A DNA stretch of 64,000 nucleotides from Vagococcus teuberi (GTDB taxonomy: Bacteria > Bacillota > Bacilli > Lactobacillales > Vagococcaceae). Location of the stretch: positions 1,538,501 to 1,602,500 of the forward strand of contig NZ_CP017267.1 in the NCBI RefSeq assembly GCF_001870205.1, read 5' to 3'. The position numbers and the translations under genes are program-made. This document shows, piece by piece, positions 21,515-31,243 of the stretch. How positions within the stretch are numbered: position 1 is the first letter of the stretch; every line of letters begins with the position of its first letter. The notes under the pieces are model-generated. The model was not told where the DNA came from. It was given only the letters and a program-made list of their open reading frames with translations, and searched no databases.

Positions 21515-22780
21515 ATGCAAGCAGATAAACTATTAGTACATTTTAGTCAAATTTTTTCACCGATAGATAAACAACGTGCTTTAAAAGGAAGCGAAATGTC
21601 TGAGGCAACCATTATTGAAGATGGGTATATCGCGATTAAAAATGGTAAAATCCTCAAAATCGGTAGTGGACAACCTGATGAGTCACTAATTGGTGATCAT
21701 ACTAAAATCCATGATTATACAGGAAAACTTGCAACACCAGGATTGATTGATTGTCATACTCACTTAGTATATGGTGGCAGCCGTGAAAATGAATTTGCAA
21801 AAAAATTAAATGGTGTCTCTTACTTAGATATTTTAAAAGAAGGTGGCGGTATTTTAAGTACTGTACGCTCGACAAAGAGTGCTTCTTTTGACACCCTTTA
21901 CGATAAATCAAGTCATTTATTAGATGAGATGTTAATCCACGGTGTAACAACAGTTGAAGCAAAAAGTGGTTATGGTCTTGATTGGGAAACAGAAAAAAAA
22001 CAAATGAATGTGGTAAAAGAATTAAATCATACTCATCCAATTGATTTAGTGTCAACATTTATGGCAGCTCATGCTATTCCTGAAGAATTTAATGGTAACG
22101 GTGATGCATTCATTGACCATATTATTTCAGAAATGCTTCCAAAAGTAAAAGAAGAAAAATTAGCTGATTTTTGTGATATTTTCTGTGAAACAGGAGTATT
22201 TACAGCAGAACAATCTCGTCGCTTACTTCAAGCAGCAAAGGATTTAGACTTCAAATTACGTATCCATGCTGATGAAATCGATTCAGTCGGTGGCGTAGAC
22301 GTTGCAGCTGAACTTGAAACAGTGAGTGCAGAACATTTAATGGCTGTTACTGATGAAGGGATCAAAAAAATGAGCAAAGCAGGTGTTATTGGTAACTTAT
22401 TACCAGGAACAACGTTCAGTTTAATGGCTGATACTTACGCTCCTGCCAAAAAAATGTTAGATGCTGGTATGGCCATTACATTGTCTACTGACTCAAATCC
22501 TGGAAGCTGCCCGACAGCTAATATCCAATTTATTATGCAACTTGGTTGTTTCAAAATGCATTTAACACCAATCCAAGTATTTAATGCCGTGACAATCAAT
22601 GCTGCTTACTCAGTTGGTTTAGGGGAATCAATCGGAAGTTTCACAGAAGGAAAACGTGCTGACATTGCCGTATTTGATGCACAAAATATTGATTATCCAT
22701 TATATTTCTTTGCAACAAACTTAGTCAAAGATGTTTATAAAAATGGAGAATTGGTTTCAAAAAATCGACAACTTGTGTAA
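21515..22780 (+). CDS. hutI: imidazolonepropionase
   Basis: Third step of histidine degradation, opening the imidazolone ring to N-formimino-glutamate. I start at ATG 21515 ([10 protein letters not shown]), with a strong AAGGAGGA site at 21499-21506; the frame extends 14 codons further without support. The 421-residue amidohydrolase has metal-binding [19 protein letters not shown] and the STDSNPGS segment. It is divergent from hutU, sharing a 249-base control region with poly-A/T tracts. Confidence 0.97.
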   Translation: MQADKLLVHFSQIFSPIDKQRALKGSEMSEATIIEDGYIAIKNGKILKIGSGQPDESLIGDHTKIHDYTGKLATPGLIDCHTHLVYGGSRENEFAKKLNGVSYLDILKEGGGILSTVRSTKSASFDTLYDKSSHLLDEMLIHGVTTVEAKSGYGLDWETEKKQMNVVKELNHTHPIDLVSTFMAAHAIPEEFNGNGDAFIDHIISEMLPKVKEEKLADFCDIFCETGVFTAEQSRRLLQAAKDLDFKLRIHADEIDSVGGVDVAAELETVSAEHLMAVTDEGIKKMSKAGVIGNLLPGTTFSLMADTYAPAKKMLDAGMAITLSTDSNPGSCPTANIQFIMQLGCFKMHLTPIQVFNAVTINAAYSVGLGESIGSFTEGKRADIAVFDAQNIDYPLYFFATNLVKDVYKNGELVSKNRQLV

Positions 22781-22815
22781 GTCTTATTTTTACCTGTCAT
22801 GTGAAAATGAGTTTA

Positions 22816-22851
22816 TAAAAAGCCACCTAGCAAATCGCTAAGTGGCTTTTC
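22816..22851. terminator. bidirectional terminator between hutI and yitT-like gene
   Basis: AAAAGCCAC-CTAGC (from 22817) pairs with GCTAAGTGGCTTTT (to 22850) around a short AAATC loop with one bulge. A and T runs on both sides suit termination of hutI and of the convergent membrane protein gene. Confidence 0.85.
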
Positions 22852-22858
22852 TATTGAT

Positions 22859-23737
22859 TTAAAATTCAAAATCATCAAATTTTCCAATTGTGTGGACATT
22901 TTCTGAGATACTAACAAAGGCCTCATTATCCGCTTCTTTGATTGCTTCTTCCAATAACGACATTTCATAACGTGTAATAACCGTCAAAAGAACCACTTTT
23001 TCACGGTGATCATATGCTCCTTCTGCTTCATTTAAAATCGTCACACCTCGAAGTAATCGCACCTTAAGTTCAGCTATCACTTTTTCAGGCTGTCTAGTAA
23101 TGATTAAAGCTTGCATTTTTTGTTGTTTAGTAAAAATAAAGTCAGTCACTTTTCCACTCACAATAATTGATAGCAAACTATAAAAAGCATACGGAAAACC
23201 AAATAGATAGCCTGCTGCTATTACAATAATCCCGTTGATTACCATCGAAATTGAGCCGATACTACGACCCGTCTTACGTCGAATCACAATAATCCCAATA
23301 TCCAGTCCACCTGTAGCAATACCATTTTTTAACGCTAAACCTAGAGAACTTCCTCCAATGGCCCCACCAAAAAGTGCACAAATAATTGGGTCTTTAGTTA
23401 GTACAATTTCAGGTACAATGCTAATTGCAAGGGATGCGGCTGTCACACTTATTAAAGTAAAAATGACAATTTCTTTATTCATTTTTCTCCAACCATAAAT
23501 TAAAAATGGTACATTCATCAAATAATAAATGACCGATATCGACAAACTCACGCCAAACCATTTGTCAAAAACAGTGTTTACTATTTGAGAAAAACCAGTG
23601 ATTCCACCAGTATAGATTGAAGCTGGGTGCCAAAACATGTTTAAAGCAATCGCGTATAATAACGCGTATAAAAATATAACCGTTAATTTACGAGTATTAT
23701 CAGCAATGGTACTAGAGTCCTTGCTAAATCGTTTCAT
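22859..23737 (-). CDS. YitT-family membrane protein (DUF161 plus DUF2179)
   Basis: A 292-residue protein with about five or six membrane segments in the first 200 residues (for example LTVIFLYALLYAIALNMFW, IVIAAGYLFGFPYAFYSL), the YitT segment GGITGFSQIV and GIATGGLDIGIIVI, and a soluble C-terminal DUF2179 domain (about 210-290). The molecular role of the family is unknown. It follows hisS by 24 bases and is probably cotranscribed with it. No link to histidine use is visible beyond position. Confidence 0.85.
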   Translation of the reverse strand: MKRFSKDSSTIADNTRKLTVIFLYALLYAIALNMFWHPASIYTGGITGFSQIVNTVFDKWFGVSLSISVIYYLMNVPFLIYGWRKMNKEIVIFTLISVTAASLAISIVPEIVLTKDPIICALFGGAIGGSSLGLALKNGIATGGLDIGIIVIRRKTGRSIGSISMVINGIIVIAAGYLFGFPYAFYSLLSIIVSGKVTDFIFTKQQKMQALIITRQPEKVIAELKVRLLRGVTILNEAEGAYDHREKVVLLTVITRYEMSLLEEAIKEADNEAFVSISENVHTIGKFDDFEF

Positions 23738-23761
23738 GGTAAGTCTCCTCCAAAGATACGT

Positions 23762-25066
23762 TTACTCCCCTATTATGTTGTTGTAAACATTGCTAAAGGA
23801 TGTATAAACATCATCTAATGAAACGGTTGTCTCTTCACCTGTCACCATATTTTTTACACGAACAACTTTTTCTGCTAATTCTGATTCACCAATAATTAAA
23901 ACAAGTTTAGCATTTAATTTATCTGCAGACTTGAACTGAGCTTTTGCTTTACGATTTAGGAAATCACGTTCACAAACAAATCCTGCTTGTCTTACTGCTT
24001 GAGCTAATTTTAAACTTTCACAGTTTGTCTCTTCACCTAGACCAACAACATATACATCCACGTTATTTGCTGCAGGAATTTCCACTCCTTCAGCATCCAT
24101 TGTGATTAAGACACGTTCAATTCCCATACCAAACCCAAATCCTGAATCATGGCTATCTGGTCCATTAAATTCTGAAACCAATCCATCATATCGTCCACCA
24201 GCACAAATTGTGGTAATCGCACCATTAAATCCTGGCGCATTACTCATAATTTCAAATACTGTGTGGTTGTAGTAGTCAAGACCACGAACCATTCTATGAT
24301 CGACTACATATTCCACACCCATTGCATCAAGTAATGATTTCACTTCAGTAAAGAAAGCATTTGACTCTTCATCTAGATAATCTAAAATTGACGGTGCATT
24401 TTCGACAATTTCTTTATCTTTTTTATCTTTACTATCTAATACTCTAAGTGGGTTAGTATGTAAACGACGTTTTGAGTCATCACTTAATTGGTCGCTTAAA
24501 GGCTCTAAATAATCAATTAATGCTTGGCGATAAACCATGCGATTTTCTCTTGTTCCAAGTGAGTTAATCACTAATTGAGTATGTGTCACGCCTAAACGTT
24601 TAAAGAAATCTAGTGCGACTAAAATCCCTTCAACATCTGTTGCTGGATTACTGCTACCTAATACTTCAATCCCCATTTGGTTAAATTGACGTAAACGTCC
24701 TGCTTGAGGGCGTTCATAGCGAAACATTGGGCCAATATAAAAAGCTTTAAACGGATTTTGATGTTCCGGTCCGAATAATTTATGCTCAACGTATGAACGA
24801 ACTAATGGAGCAGTTCCTTCAGGTCTAAGCGTTATATGGCGATCACCTTTGTCTTTAAAATCATACATCTCTTTTGTCACGATATCTGTTGACTCACCTA
24901 CACCTCGTGTAATAACTTCAATATGCTCAAACATTGGCGTTCTGACTTCATGAAAGTCATATTTTTTTAATACGTCACGTGCAGTTGATTCTACAAACTG
25001 CCATTTTTCTGATTCACCTGGTAAAATATCGTTTGTTCCTTTTGGTTTCTGATATTTCATCGTCAT
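23762..25066 (-). CDS. hisS: histidyl-tRNA synthetase
   Basis: Class II synthetase charging tRNA-His. Visible are [15 protein letters not shown] at the start, motif 2 [19 protein letters not shown], the HisA segment [14 protein letters not shown], motif 3 [10 protein letters not shown], and a C-terminal anticodon-binding domain (about 335-430), so it is HisS and not the truncated HisZ. I start at ATG 25064-25066 behind AAAGGATGG; the frame extends 18 codons upstream without support. The gene sits between hutH and yitT, with no aspS partner and no room for a T-box leader; its own promoter is at 25092-25120. Confidence 0.95.
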   Translation of the reverse strand: MTMKYQKPKGTNDILPGESEKWQFVESTARDVLKKYDFHEVRTPMFEHIEVITRGVGESTDIVTKEMYDFKDKGDRHITLRPEGTAPLVRSYVEHKLFGPEHQNPFKAFYIGPMFRYERPQAGRLRQFNQMGIEVLGSSNPATDVEGILVALDFFKRLGVTHTQLVINSLGTRENRMVYRQALIDYLEPLSDQLSDDSKRRLHTNPLRVLDSKDKKDKEIVENAPSILDYLDEESNAFFTEVKSLLDAMGVEYVVDHRMVRGLDYYNHTVFEIMSNAPGFNGAITTICAGGRYDGLVSEFNGPDSHDSGFGFGMGIERVLITMDAEGVEIPAANNVDVYVVGLGEETNCESLKLAQAVRQAGFVCERDFLNRKAKAQFKSADKLNAKLVLIIGESELAEKVVRVKNMVTGEETTVSLDDVYTSFSNVYNNIIGE

Positions 25067-25091
25067 ACACCATCCTTTTCTCGTTATATTC

Positions 25092-25120
25092 ATACTACAT
25101 AATATTGATTCGATACTCAA
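25092..25120 (-). promoter_or_regulatory. probable hisS promoter
   Basis: On the minus strand TTGAGT (25115-25120) and TAGTAT (25092-25097) are separated by 17 bases and lie 26 bases before the hisS start. It follows the hutH terminator hairpin, so hisS can be expressed separately from hutH. Confidence 0.6.
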
Positions 25121-25144
25121 TAGTTATCACGACTTATTTGCAAA

Positions 25145-25178
25145 TAAAGCTCTGAATCTTAATCAATTCAGAGCTTTA
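25145..25178 (-). terminator. hairpin after hutH
   Basis: Perfect 13-base stem TAAAGCTCTGAAT (25145-25157) with ATTCAGAGCTTTA (25166-25178) and an 8-base loop. The following T run on the minus strand is weak, so termination may be partial and some reading into hisS is possible. Confidence 0.75.
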
Positions 25179-25190
25179 TAAGTGGTTTAT

Positions 25191-26744
25191 TTATTTTCCA
25201 AAATCAAATTCGATATCTAAGTCTACAACTTCTTCAACAGCTTTTAATAATTCGCCATTGATTAATACATCTGTGGCTTTTTCTAATTCGTCATACATTT
25301 CAATATCTTTATCTAAATCAATGAATTTTACATATTTTCTAAAGACATCATACGCTACTTGAGTTCCTTTACCTAATACACCACGGTCTTTAATGAAGTC
25401 AATAGCTTGACATGCTGCCATCATTTCAGTTGCAACGATACGACGAGAATTTTTCGTAATATCTCTAGCAGTTCTAGCTGCTGTTGTTCCCATACTTACA
25501 AAGTCTTCTTGGTTTTCACAAGATGTAATTGAGTCCACACTTGCTGGATGTGATAAGATTTTGTTTTCTGATGCTAATGATGCTGCAGCATATTGTGTAA
25601 TCATAAATCCTGAGTTAACGCCTGGATGTTTCACTAAGAATGAAGGCAAACCACTTAAGTTAGTATTTACCAAACGTTCCACACGACGTTCAGACACGTT
25701 ACCAATTTCAGCAGAACCAATTCCTAAATAGTCAAATGGTTGTGCCATTGGTTCACCGTGGAAGTTACCTCCTGAAATAACATCTCCACTACGAGTGATA
25801 ATTGGATTATCTGTTACAGAGTTAATTTCGATTTCCACTTTTTTCTTCACGTAAGCCACAGTATCTTTACTTGCACCATGAATTTGAGGCATACAACGTA
25901 ATGTGTAAGGATCTTGCACACGTTCAGCTGTTGCTTGCGTTGTTAAGGTACTTCCTTCTAACATGTGACGAATGTTTTTCGCTGTTGCAAGTTGCCCACT
26001 TTGAGGACGAATAATATGTAATTCTTCATCAAAGGCATTTACAATACCATTGTGTACTTCTAATGATAATGCTCCGGCAATGTCTGAAAGTTTTAATAAC
26101 TCGATTGAATCATGTGTTGCTAATGCTCCGATAGCGGTTAAAACTGTTGTACCGTTAATTAAAGCCAAACCTTCTTTTGCTTCTAAGTGAATCACTTCAA
26201 CACCAGCACGAGCCATTGCTTCTTTACCTTCTAATAATTCGCCATTGTAATAAGCACGCCCTAATCCTAACATTGGTAACACCATATGTGATAATGGTGC
26301 TAAATCTCCTGAAGCTCCTAAAGATCCTTTTTCTGGAATATGTGGTACAACGCCATTATTTAACATAGCCATTAAGGTTTCAATGGTACTTAAACGAATA
26401 CCTGAATAGCCTTTTAATAAAGAGTTGATACGGATTAACATAATAGCACGTACTTCATCTTCTCCTAAAGGATCACCAAATCCACTTGAGTGAGTACGAA
26501 TTAAGTTTTCTTGTAATTGTCTAGTTTCTTCTTGTGGAATACTTACTTTAACAAGGGAACCAAATCCAGTATTGACACCATAAGTTACTTTTTTACTGTC
26601 GACAATATCATCAATAATTTTTCTTGAAGCATTCACTGCCTCGATTGCTTCTTGTGACAACGTAATTGTTGCACCTTTTCTTGCTACCTCTACCACTTGT
26701 TCCAATGTTAAATCATTACCTGTTAATGTAATTACTTCAGTCAT
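25191..26744 (-). CDS. hutH: histidine ammonia-lyase
   Basis: First step of histidine degradation: histidine to urocanate and ammonia. The 517-residue protein has the MIO prosthetic-group triad Ala144-Ser145-Gly146 in GSLGASGDLAP, the FGSLV and YGVNTGFG segments near residue 55-63 with the catalytic Tyr, and QDPYTLRCMPQIHGAS. The ATG at 26742-26744 has a GGAGGAAGC site. It is the last gene of the ftcD-fchA-fhs-hutD-permease-hutH unit and ends in a hairpin. Confidence 0.97.
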   Translation of the reverse strand: MTEVITLTGNDLTLEQVVEVARKGATITLSQEAIEAVNASRKIIDDIVDSKKVTYGVNTGFGSLVKVSIPQEETRQLQENLIRTHSSGFGDPLGEDEVRAIMLIRINSLLKGYSGIRLSTIETLMAMLNNGVVPHIPEKGSLGASGDLAPLSHMVLPMLGLGRAYYNGELLEGKEAMARAGVEVIHLEAKEGLALINGTTVLTAIGALATHDSIELLKLSDIAGALSLEVHNGIVNAFDEELHIIRPQSGQLATAKNIRHMLEGSTLTTQATAERVQDPYTLRCMPQIHGASKDTVAYVKKKVEIEINSVTDNPIITRSGDVISGGNFHGEPMAQPFDYLGIGSAEIGNVSERRVERLVNTNLSGLPSFLVKHPGVNSGFMITQYAAASLASENKILSHPASVDSITSCENQEDFVSMGTTAARTARDITKNSRRIVATEMMAACQAIDFIKDRGVLGKGTQVAYDVFRKYVKFIDLDKDIEMYDELEKATDVLINGELLKAVEEVVDLDIEFDFGK

Positions 26745-26812
26745 TATTGCTTCCTCCTAAACTCATTTTCAACTTAACAACTCACTTCACTCATTCAATA
26801 CTTTTTAACCCT

Positions 26813-28168
26813 TTATTTCACTTTACTAGCGTTTTTACCATTCAATACGAAATAGAAAATTGCAGCAATCACAATACCAATACCTCCAGCAATTAAACTC
26901 TTACTGTTTGCTCCCATAACAAGCATCCACACACTAACTGCGACAGCAAGTAGTGGAATCACTGGACCAAATGGTAATCTAAAGGCAGTTTCAACACCAG
27001 GATTTTTCTTACGTAAGAAAATAACGGCGATTGCTGTTGGGATATATTGAATAAATCTAAATACCACACTTAATTCTGCTAATTGTTCGAAACTTCCACT
27101 TAATAATAATAAACAAGTCAATACACAAGAGATGATAATGGCTACATAAGGTGCGTCTTTTTTATTTTTCTTAGAAACGATTTTTGGTAGTAAACCTTCA
27201 TCAGAAATACTTGCTCCATAACGAGGAATCATCATTGAATCCCCAACGTTTAATCCAAGAATTGAAATAAGTGCCCCGATGGAAATAATCCATCTACCAG
27301 CAGGTCCTATCATCATAGCAAAGGCATCTTGTACAGGCGCATTTGTTTCTAAAATCCCCACTCCAAGCATCGCAATGGTTCCAGCGATAATCATGAAGTA
27401 AAGAATTGATACGATACTAATTGAGCCAATAATTGCTTTTGGAACATTTTTCTTCGCATTTCTCATCTCACCAGCTACAACTGGTAAAGCTTCAAATCCG
27501 ATAAACGCATAAAATACTGTCATTGATGTTCCGGCCATAGCCTTAGATAACGTCATACCTTCTTTTAGTTGTAGGAATGGTGTAAAGTTACCAGCGTCAA
27601 AACCATTTTTAATAAAGAAAATACTCATAAAGGTAAACGCAATAATAGGAATCAATTTTGCGATTGTGATACTTATGGTAAAAATTTTGGATGTTTTAAG
27701 TCCAGTACTATTAATAATAGATAATAATATCACTAAAATAACACTAATCGCTTTATTATGCCCTTCTAATGCAGGTATTGTAACAATTAATAATTTGGCA
27801 AATCCTGCTGCCATTGCTGACCAAGCGATAATCGTTACAAACCAACCTAATAGTCCAACGATAAACCCAACTAAATCACCAAAAGCTGATTTAGAATATT
27901 GGAACGCACCACCATTTTTGTCAAAATAACACGCCACTTCAGCAAAACATACTGCCAAAAGTAACACCAACACCGCATCAAATACCATGGCTAATAGAGA
28001 AGCTGGTCCTAAATCTCGATAAATTGTTTGTGGTAATAAGAAAATACCTGAACCAACTACTGCATTAATACCGTAAAGCGTTGCACCACCTAAACTAAAT
28101 TTTGAACTTTCTGAGTTTATTTCGGTTAATTTAATCTCATCAACCGGTGTTTTTGTTTCGGTAATCAT
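26813..28168 (-). CDS. APC-family amino acid permease, probable histidine or urocanate uptake
   Basis: A 451-residue protein with about 12 membrane segments. The first, LYGINAVVGSGIFLLPQTIY, carries the APC-superfamily GSGIF substrate/helix-break motif. It is most like the amino acid-polyamine-organocation family. I start at ATG 28166-28168; the earlier in-frame start at 28189 lies inside palindromic leader DNA. Its place between hutD and hutH suggests histidine as substrate, as in streptococcal hut operons, but specificity cannot be read from the sequence. Confidence 0.85.
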   Translation of the reverse strand: MITETKTPVDEIKLTEINSESSKFSLGGATLYGINAVVGSGIFLLPQTIYRDLGPASLLAMVFDAVLVLLLAVCFAEVACYFDKNGGAFQYSKSAFGDLVGFIVGLLGWFVTIIAWSAMAAGFAKLLIVTIPALEGHNKAISVILVILLSIINSTGLKTSKIFTISITIAKLIPIIAFTFMSIFFIKNGFDAGNFTPFLQLKEGMTLSKAMAGTSMTVFYAFIGFEALPVVAGEMRNAKKNVPKAIIGSISIVSILYFMIIAGTIAMLGVGILETNAPVQDAFAMMIGPAGRWIISIGALISILGLNVGDSMMIPRYGASISDEGLLPKIVSKKNKKDAPYVAIIISCVLTCLLLLSGSFEQLAELSVVFRFIQYIPTAIAVIFLRKKNPGVETAFRLPFGPVIPLLAVAVSVWMLVMGANSKSLIAGGIGIVIAAIFYFVLNGKNASKVK

Positions 28169-28196
28169 AAGGGGCCCCTTTCCGATCATCTGATCG
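28169..28196 (-). promoter_or_regulatory. two palindromes covering the permease ribosome site
   Basis: AAGGGGCCCCTT (28169-28180) is a perfect 12-base palindrome touching the permease start codon and containing its purine-rich ribosome site. Three bases upstream, CGATCA and TGATCG (28183-28196) form a second palindrome with a 2-base spacer. A regulatory role, as operator or as a translational lock, is inferred only. Confidence 0.4.
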
Positions 28197-28254
28197 TTAA
28201 CATAATTTGTTCATTTTTAATATATAAAAATGCTTCCTATCCAAATTATTTTTA

Positions 28255-28866
28255 TTAGAGCGACTTTTCATTTTTCCAAACAACAACTTCAACAACTGCT
28301 GGTGATTGTTGTGGTTGATGAGATTCTATACTAATCATCGAAATCGTACGACCCTCTTCTACCATGACACAATCTCCGGCTTCCAACTTGGCAACATGTT
28401 TTTCTTCTTGGTCTATATACGTCATGACTCCATCAACTAACATATAGTAAAAGTATCGAACACAAGGTAATAATTGTCTATCACGAATAGTTGAAACAGC
28501 AGACATTTCACTAGTGTAGGTTGGTTTAAAGATAACGTTAAAGTCTTGACATTTCCCGACACTTTTTGTTTTATCTGCTCCATCAAACTCATCGACTTCA
28601 AACGGTTTCATTTTTTTATTAACAGTAAACGATTCTGATTCATGTGTCAGTTCTAATGGATGATTCAATGACATCAACAAACGCTTATAGCCAGGTAACG
28701 CTGAAAATGTACTTTCTTCGATTTCTACTGAAGCCGTAGAAATGCGGTAGTCAAATTTTCCAGGCTCATACTTACCCGTTGGTGGGTAGAGAAACACTTG
28801 GGTCGTTTCTCCCCCACTCCAACGAGATGTTTGATGATCATTCTGTTTAAATAAATGATACGACAT
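28255..28866 (-). CDS. hutD: HutD-family protein
   Basis: A 203-residue cupin-like protein with the HutD signature: TSRWSGGETTQVFLYPP near the start, then DYRISTASVEIEESTFS and LPGYKRLLM. HutD occurs in hut operons of pseudomonads, streptococci and others; it is thought to limit hut activity, and its biochemical role is not settled. It lies 17 bases after fhs in the hut operon, upstream of the permease. The start ATG 28864-28866 has a purine-rich GGTAGAGG site. Confidence 0.9.
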   Translation of the reverse strand: MSYHLFKQNDHQTSRWSGGETTQVFLYPPTGKYEPGKFDYRISTASVEIEESTFSALPGYKRLLMSLNHPLELTHESESFTVNKKMKPFEVDEFDGADKTKSVGKCQDFNVIFKPTYTSEMSAVSTIRDRQLLPCVRYFYYMLVDGVMTYIDQEEKHVAKLEAGDCVMVEEGRTISMISIESHQPQQSPAVVEVVVWKNEKSL

Positions 28867-28883
28867 ATTTTTGCCTCTACCTT

Positions 28884-30560
28884 TTAGAACAATCCAGTAA
28901 TGTTACCTTCTTCATCGATATCAATTCTTTCAGATGCAGGTGATTTTGGTAGTCCAGGCATTGTCATAACTGCGCCAGTTAACGCTACGATAAAACCTGC
29001 TCCAGCAGATACTTTGAGATTTTTAATCGTAATCGTAAAGTCTTTTGGTGCACCAACAAGTGTCGCATCATCAGAAAATGAGTATTGCGTTTTCGCCATA
29101 CAGATAGGCAACTTATCGTAACCCAATTCTTCTAATTGTTTCAATTGTTTTTTAGCCGGTCCAGTTAATTCAATTCCTTTACCACCATAAACTTTTTGTA
29201 CAATCTTAGTTAATTTTTCTTCTATTGAGTCTTCTAAGTCATATACGTAGCTGAAACTATTATCTTGTTCTGCTAATTCCATGACTTTTTCAGCTAACTC
29301 AATACCACCTTCGCCACCATTAGCCCAAACGTCAGATAAAACAACTTCTACGCCACGCTCTTTACATGCTTTTTCAACTGCTTCGATTTCAGCATCTGTA
29401 TCTAATGGGAATTTATTGATTGCTACAACAACAGGTAAACCATAAACGTCTTGAATGTTTTCAATATGTTTGTCTAAGTTAGTTAATCCTTTAACAACAG
29501 CTTCTACGTTTTCTGGTTCTAATTCTTTCTTATGAATGCCACCGTGCATTTTAAGAGCTCGAATTGTTGCGACTAATACAACGGCATCAGGTTTGATATT
29601 TCCTAAACGACATTTAATATCGATGAATTTTTCAGCACCTAAGTCTGCTCCAAAGCCAGCTTCTGTAATCGCGTAATCTGCGTATTTCATCGCCATTTTT
29701 GTTGCGATAATACTGTTACATCCATGTGCAATATTGGCAAATGGTCCACCATGAATAATGGCTGGTGTGTGTTCTAATGTTTGAACTAAGTTTGGATGAA
29801 TCGCATCTTTAAGTAAAGCTGCCATTGCACCTTCTGCTTTCAAATCGCCAGCAGTAACTGGTTTTCCTTCAAAATTATATGCTACTACCATGTTTTTAAG
29901 TTTTTCTTTTAAGTCATCAATATCATTTGATAAACATAACACAGCCATAATTTCTGATGCTACAGTAATATCATAACCATCTTCTCTAGGAACACCATTG
30001 ACGCGTCCTTGTAATCCATTCACAATATGACGCAATTGACGGTCATTCATGTCAACAACACGTTTCCATGTGATGTTACGACTATCAATACCTAAGGCAT
30101 TACCATGATGAATATGGTTATCAATCAAAGCAGCTAACAAGTTATTTGCTGCGCCAATCGCATGGAAGTCACCTGTAAAATGTAAGTTAATATCTTCCAT
30201 AGGGACAACTTGAGCATGTCCACCACCTGCTGCTCCACCTTTAACACCAAATACTGGTCCTAATGATGGTTCACGTAAAGCGATCATTGCCTTTTTACCT
30301 AATTTAGTAAAGGCATCAGCTAACCCAACAGATGTTGTTGTTTTTCCTTCTCCAGCTGGAGTTGGTGTAATAGCTGTTACTAAAATTAATTTACCGTCTT
30401 TTTCATTTTCTAGCCTAGTTAATTCACGAGCATCTAATTTCGCTTTATAATTACCATAAAGTGTTAAATCCTCTTCTTTTAATCCTAATGGAGCCGCTAC
30501 CTCTTTAATTGGTTTCATTTCAACTGAATTTGCGATTTCGATATCTGATAAATGTGCCAT
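28884..30560 (-). CDS. fhs: formate-tetrahydrofolate ligase
   Basis: Interconverts formate, THF and ATP with 10-formyl-THF. The 558-residue protein has the P-loop [12 protein letters not shown] (65-76), [22 protein letters not shown] and [14 protein letters not shown] segments. In this hut operon it most likely runs towards formate and ATP, disposing of the one-carbon unit taken from formiminoglutamate; it could also run forward to feed PurN and PurH. It lies 43 bases after fchA. A second housekeeping copy elsewhere is possible but cannot be seen. Confidence 0.96.
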   Translation of the reverse strand: MAHLSDIEIANSVEMKPIKEVAAPLGLKEEDLTLYGNYKAKLDARELTRLENEKDGKLILVTAITPTPAGEGKTTTSVGLADAFTKLGKKAMIALREPSLGPVFGVKGGAAGGGHAQVVPMEDINLHFTGDFHAIGAANNLLAALIDNHIHHGNALGIDSRNITWKRVVDMNDRQLRHIVNGLQGRVNGVPREDGYDITVASEIMAVLCLSNDIDDLKEKLKNMVVAYNFEGKPVTAGDLKAEGAMAALLKDAIHPNLVQTLEHTPAIIHGGPFANIAHGCNSIIATKMAMKYADYAITEAGFGADLGAEKFIDIKCRLGNIKPDAVVLVATIRALKMHGGIHKKELEPENVEAVVKGLTNLDKHIENIQDVYGLPVVVAINKFPLDTDAEIEAVEKACKERGVEVVLSDVWANGGEGGIELAEKVMELAEQDNSFSYVYDLEDSIEEKLTKIVQKVYGGKGIELTGPAKKQLKQLEELGYDKLPICMAKTQYSFSDDATLVGAPKDFTITIKNLKVSAGAGFIVALTGAVMTMPGLPKSPASERIDIDEEGNITGLF

Positions 30561-30603
30561 AACTTTTTCTTCAACCCTTCCATTTAATTAATTAACATCT
30601 TTT

Positions 30604-31230
30604 TTAAACGACTTTTAATGTTTCCTCATAAATTTCATCTGCTAATAAACAACCCTTAGCTAATAATGCTTCACCATCTTGTCGATAAGATGCGACAAAT
30701 TCTTCATTCTTAATACCTGATAAATTAATTAAAACATTCAGCCATGCGCCTTGAATTCCAGCTTTTAAGCTAAGCGCTGCAACACCTAAGTCACTTGCTG
30801 CATTAGTATTTGATTTTCCAATAGCACGTTTTGTCACTTCAAGTGCTTCTAACATTAATTTCATCATGTCTAGTGGTGATTTAGCTGCTCCTTCTAAAGC
30901 TGATTGCATAGCCGCACGTCTAGCTGCTTTTTCATCATCTGTTTCTTTTGGCATACTAAACACTGCTGAAACTGCGTTAAATGCTTCTGTATCTTTATCT
31001 ATTGCTTCAAGTAAATTCTTTTGGAGTTGTTTTGTTTCATCGAACACTAATTTAATGTCATCTTCATATTCAGCATATTTCTTTTTACCAATTGTTAATT
31101 CACAAACCATTTTTGTTAAAGAAATTCCCATTGTTGCAGATAATGCCGCTGCTGATCCTCCTCCAGGAGCGGGAGCATCTGATCCCAATGTTTCAACAAA
31201 TTCACTCACTGTTAATTCGACTAATTTCAT
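30604..31230 (-). CDS. fchA: formiminotetrahydrofolate cyclodeaminase
   Basis: Converts 5-formimino-THF to 5,10-methenyl-THF and ammonia. The 208-residue helical protein has the family segment SDAPAPGGGSAAALSATMG and TNAASDLGVAALSLKAGIQGAWLNVLINL. In mammals this domain is fused to the formiminotransferase; here the two are separate adjacent genes (13 bases apart), as in streptococci. It is the second gene of the ftcD operon. Confidence 0.95.
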   Translation of the reverse strand: MKLVELTVSEFVETLGSDAPAPGGGSAAALSATMGISLTKMVCELTIGKKKYAEYEDDIKLVFDETKQLQKNLLEAIDKDTEAFNAVSAVFSMPKETDDEKAARRAAMQSALEGAAKSPLDMMKLMLEALEVTKRAIGKSNTNAASDLGVAALSLKAGIQGAWLNVLINLSGIKNEEFVASYRQDGEALLAKGCLLADEIYEETLKVV

Positions 31231-31243
31231 ATTTAGCAGCTCC

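Noticed and set aside
23762-25066. HisZ (ATP phosphoribosyltransferase regulatory subunit) instead of HisS
   Set aside because: The anticodon-binding domain and complete synthetase motifs are present and no histidine biosynthesis genes are nearby.
25067-25190. T-box leader for hisS
   Set aside because: Only about 125 bases separate hisS from hutH; no T-box sequence or antiterminator pair is visible.
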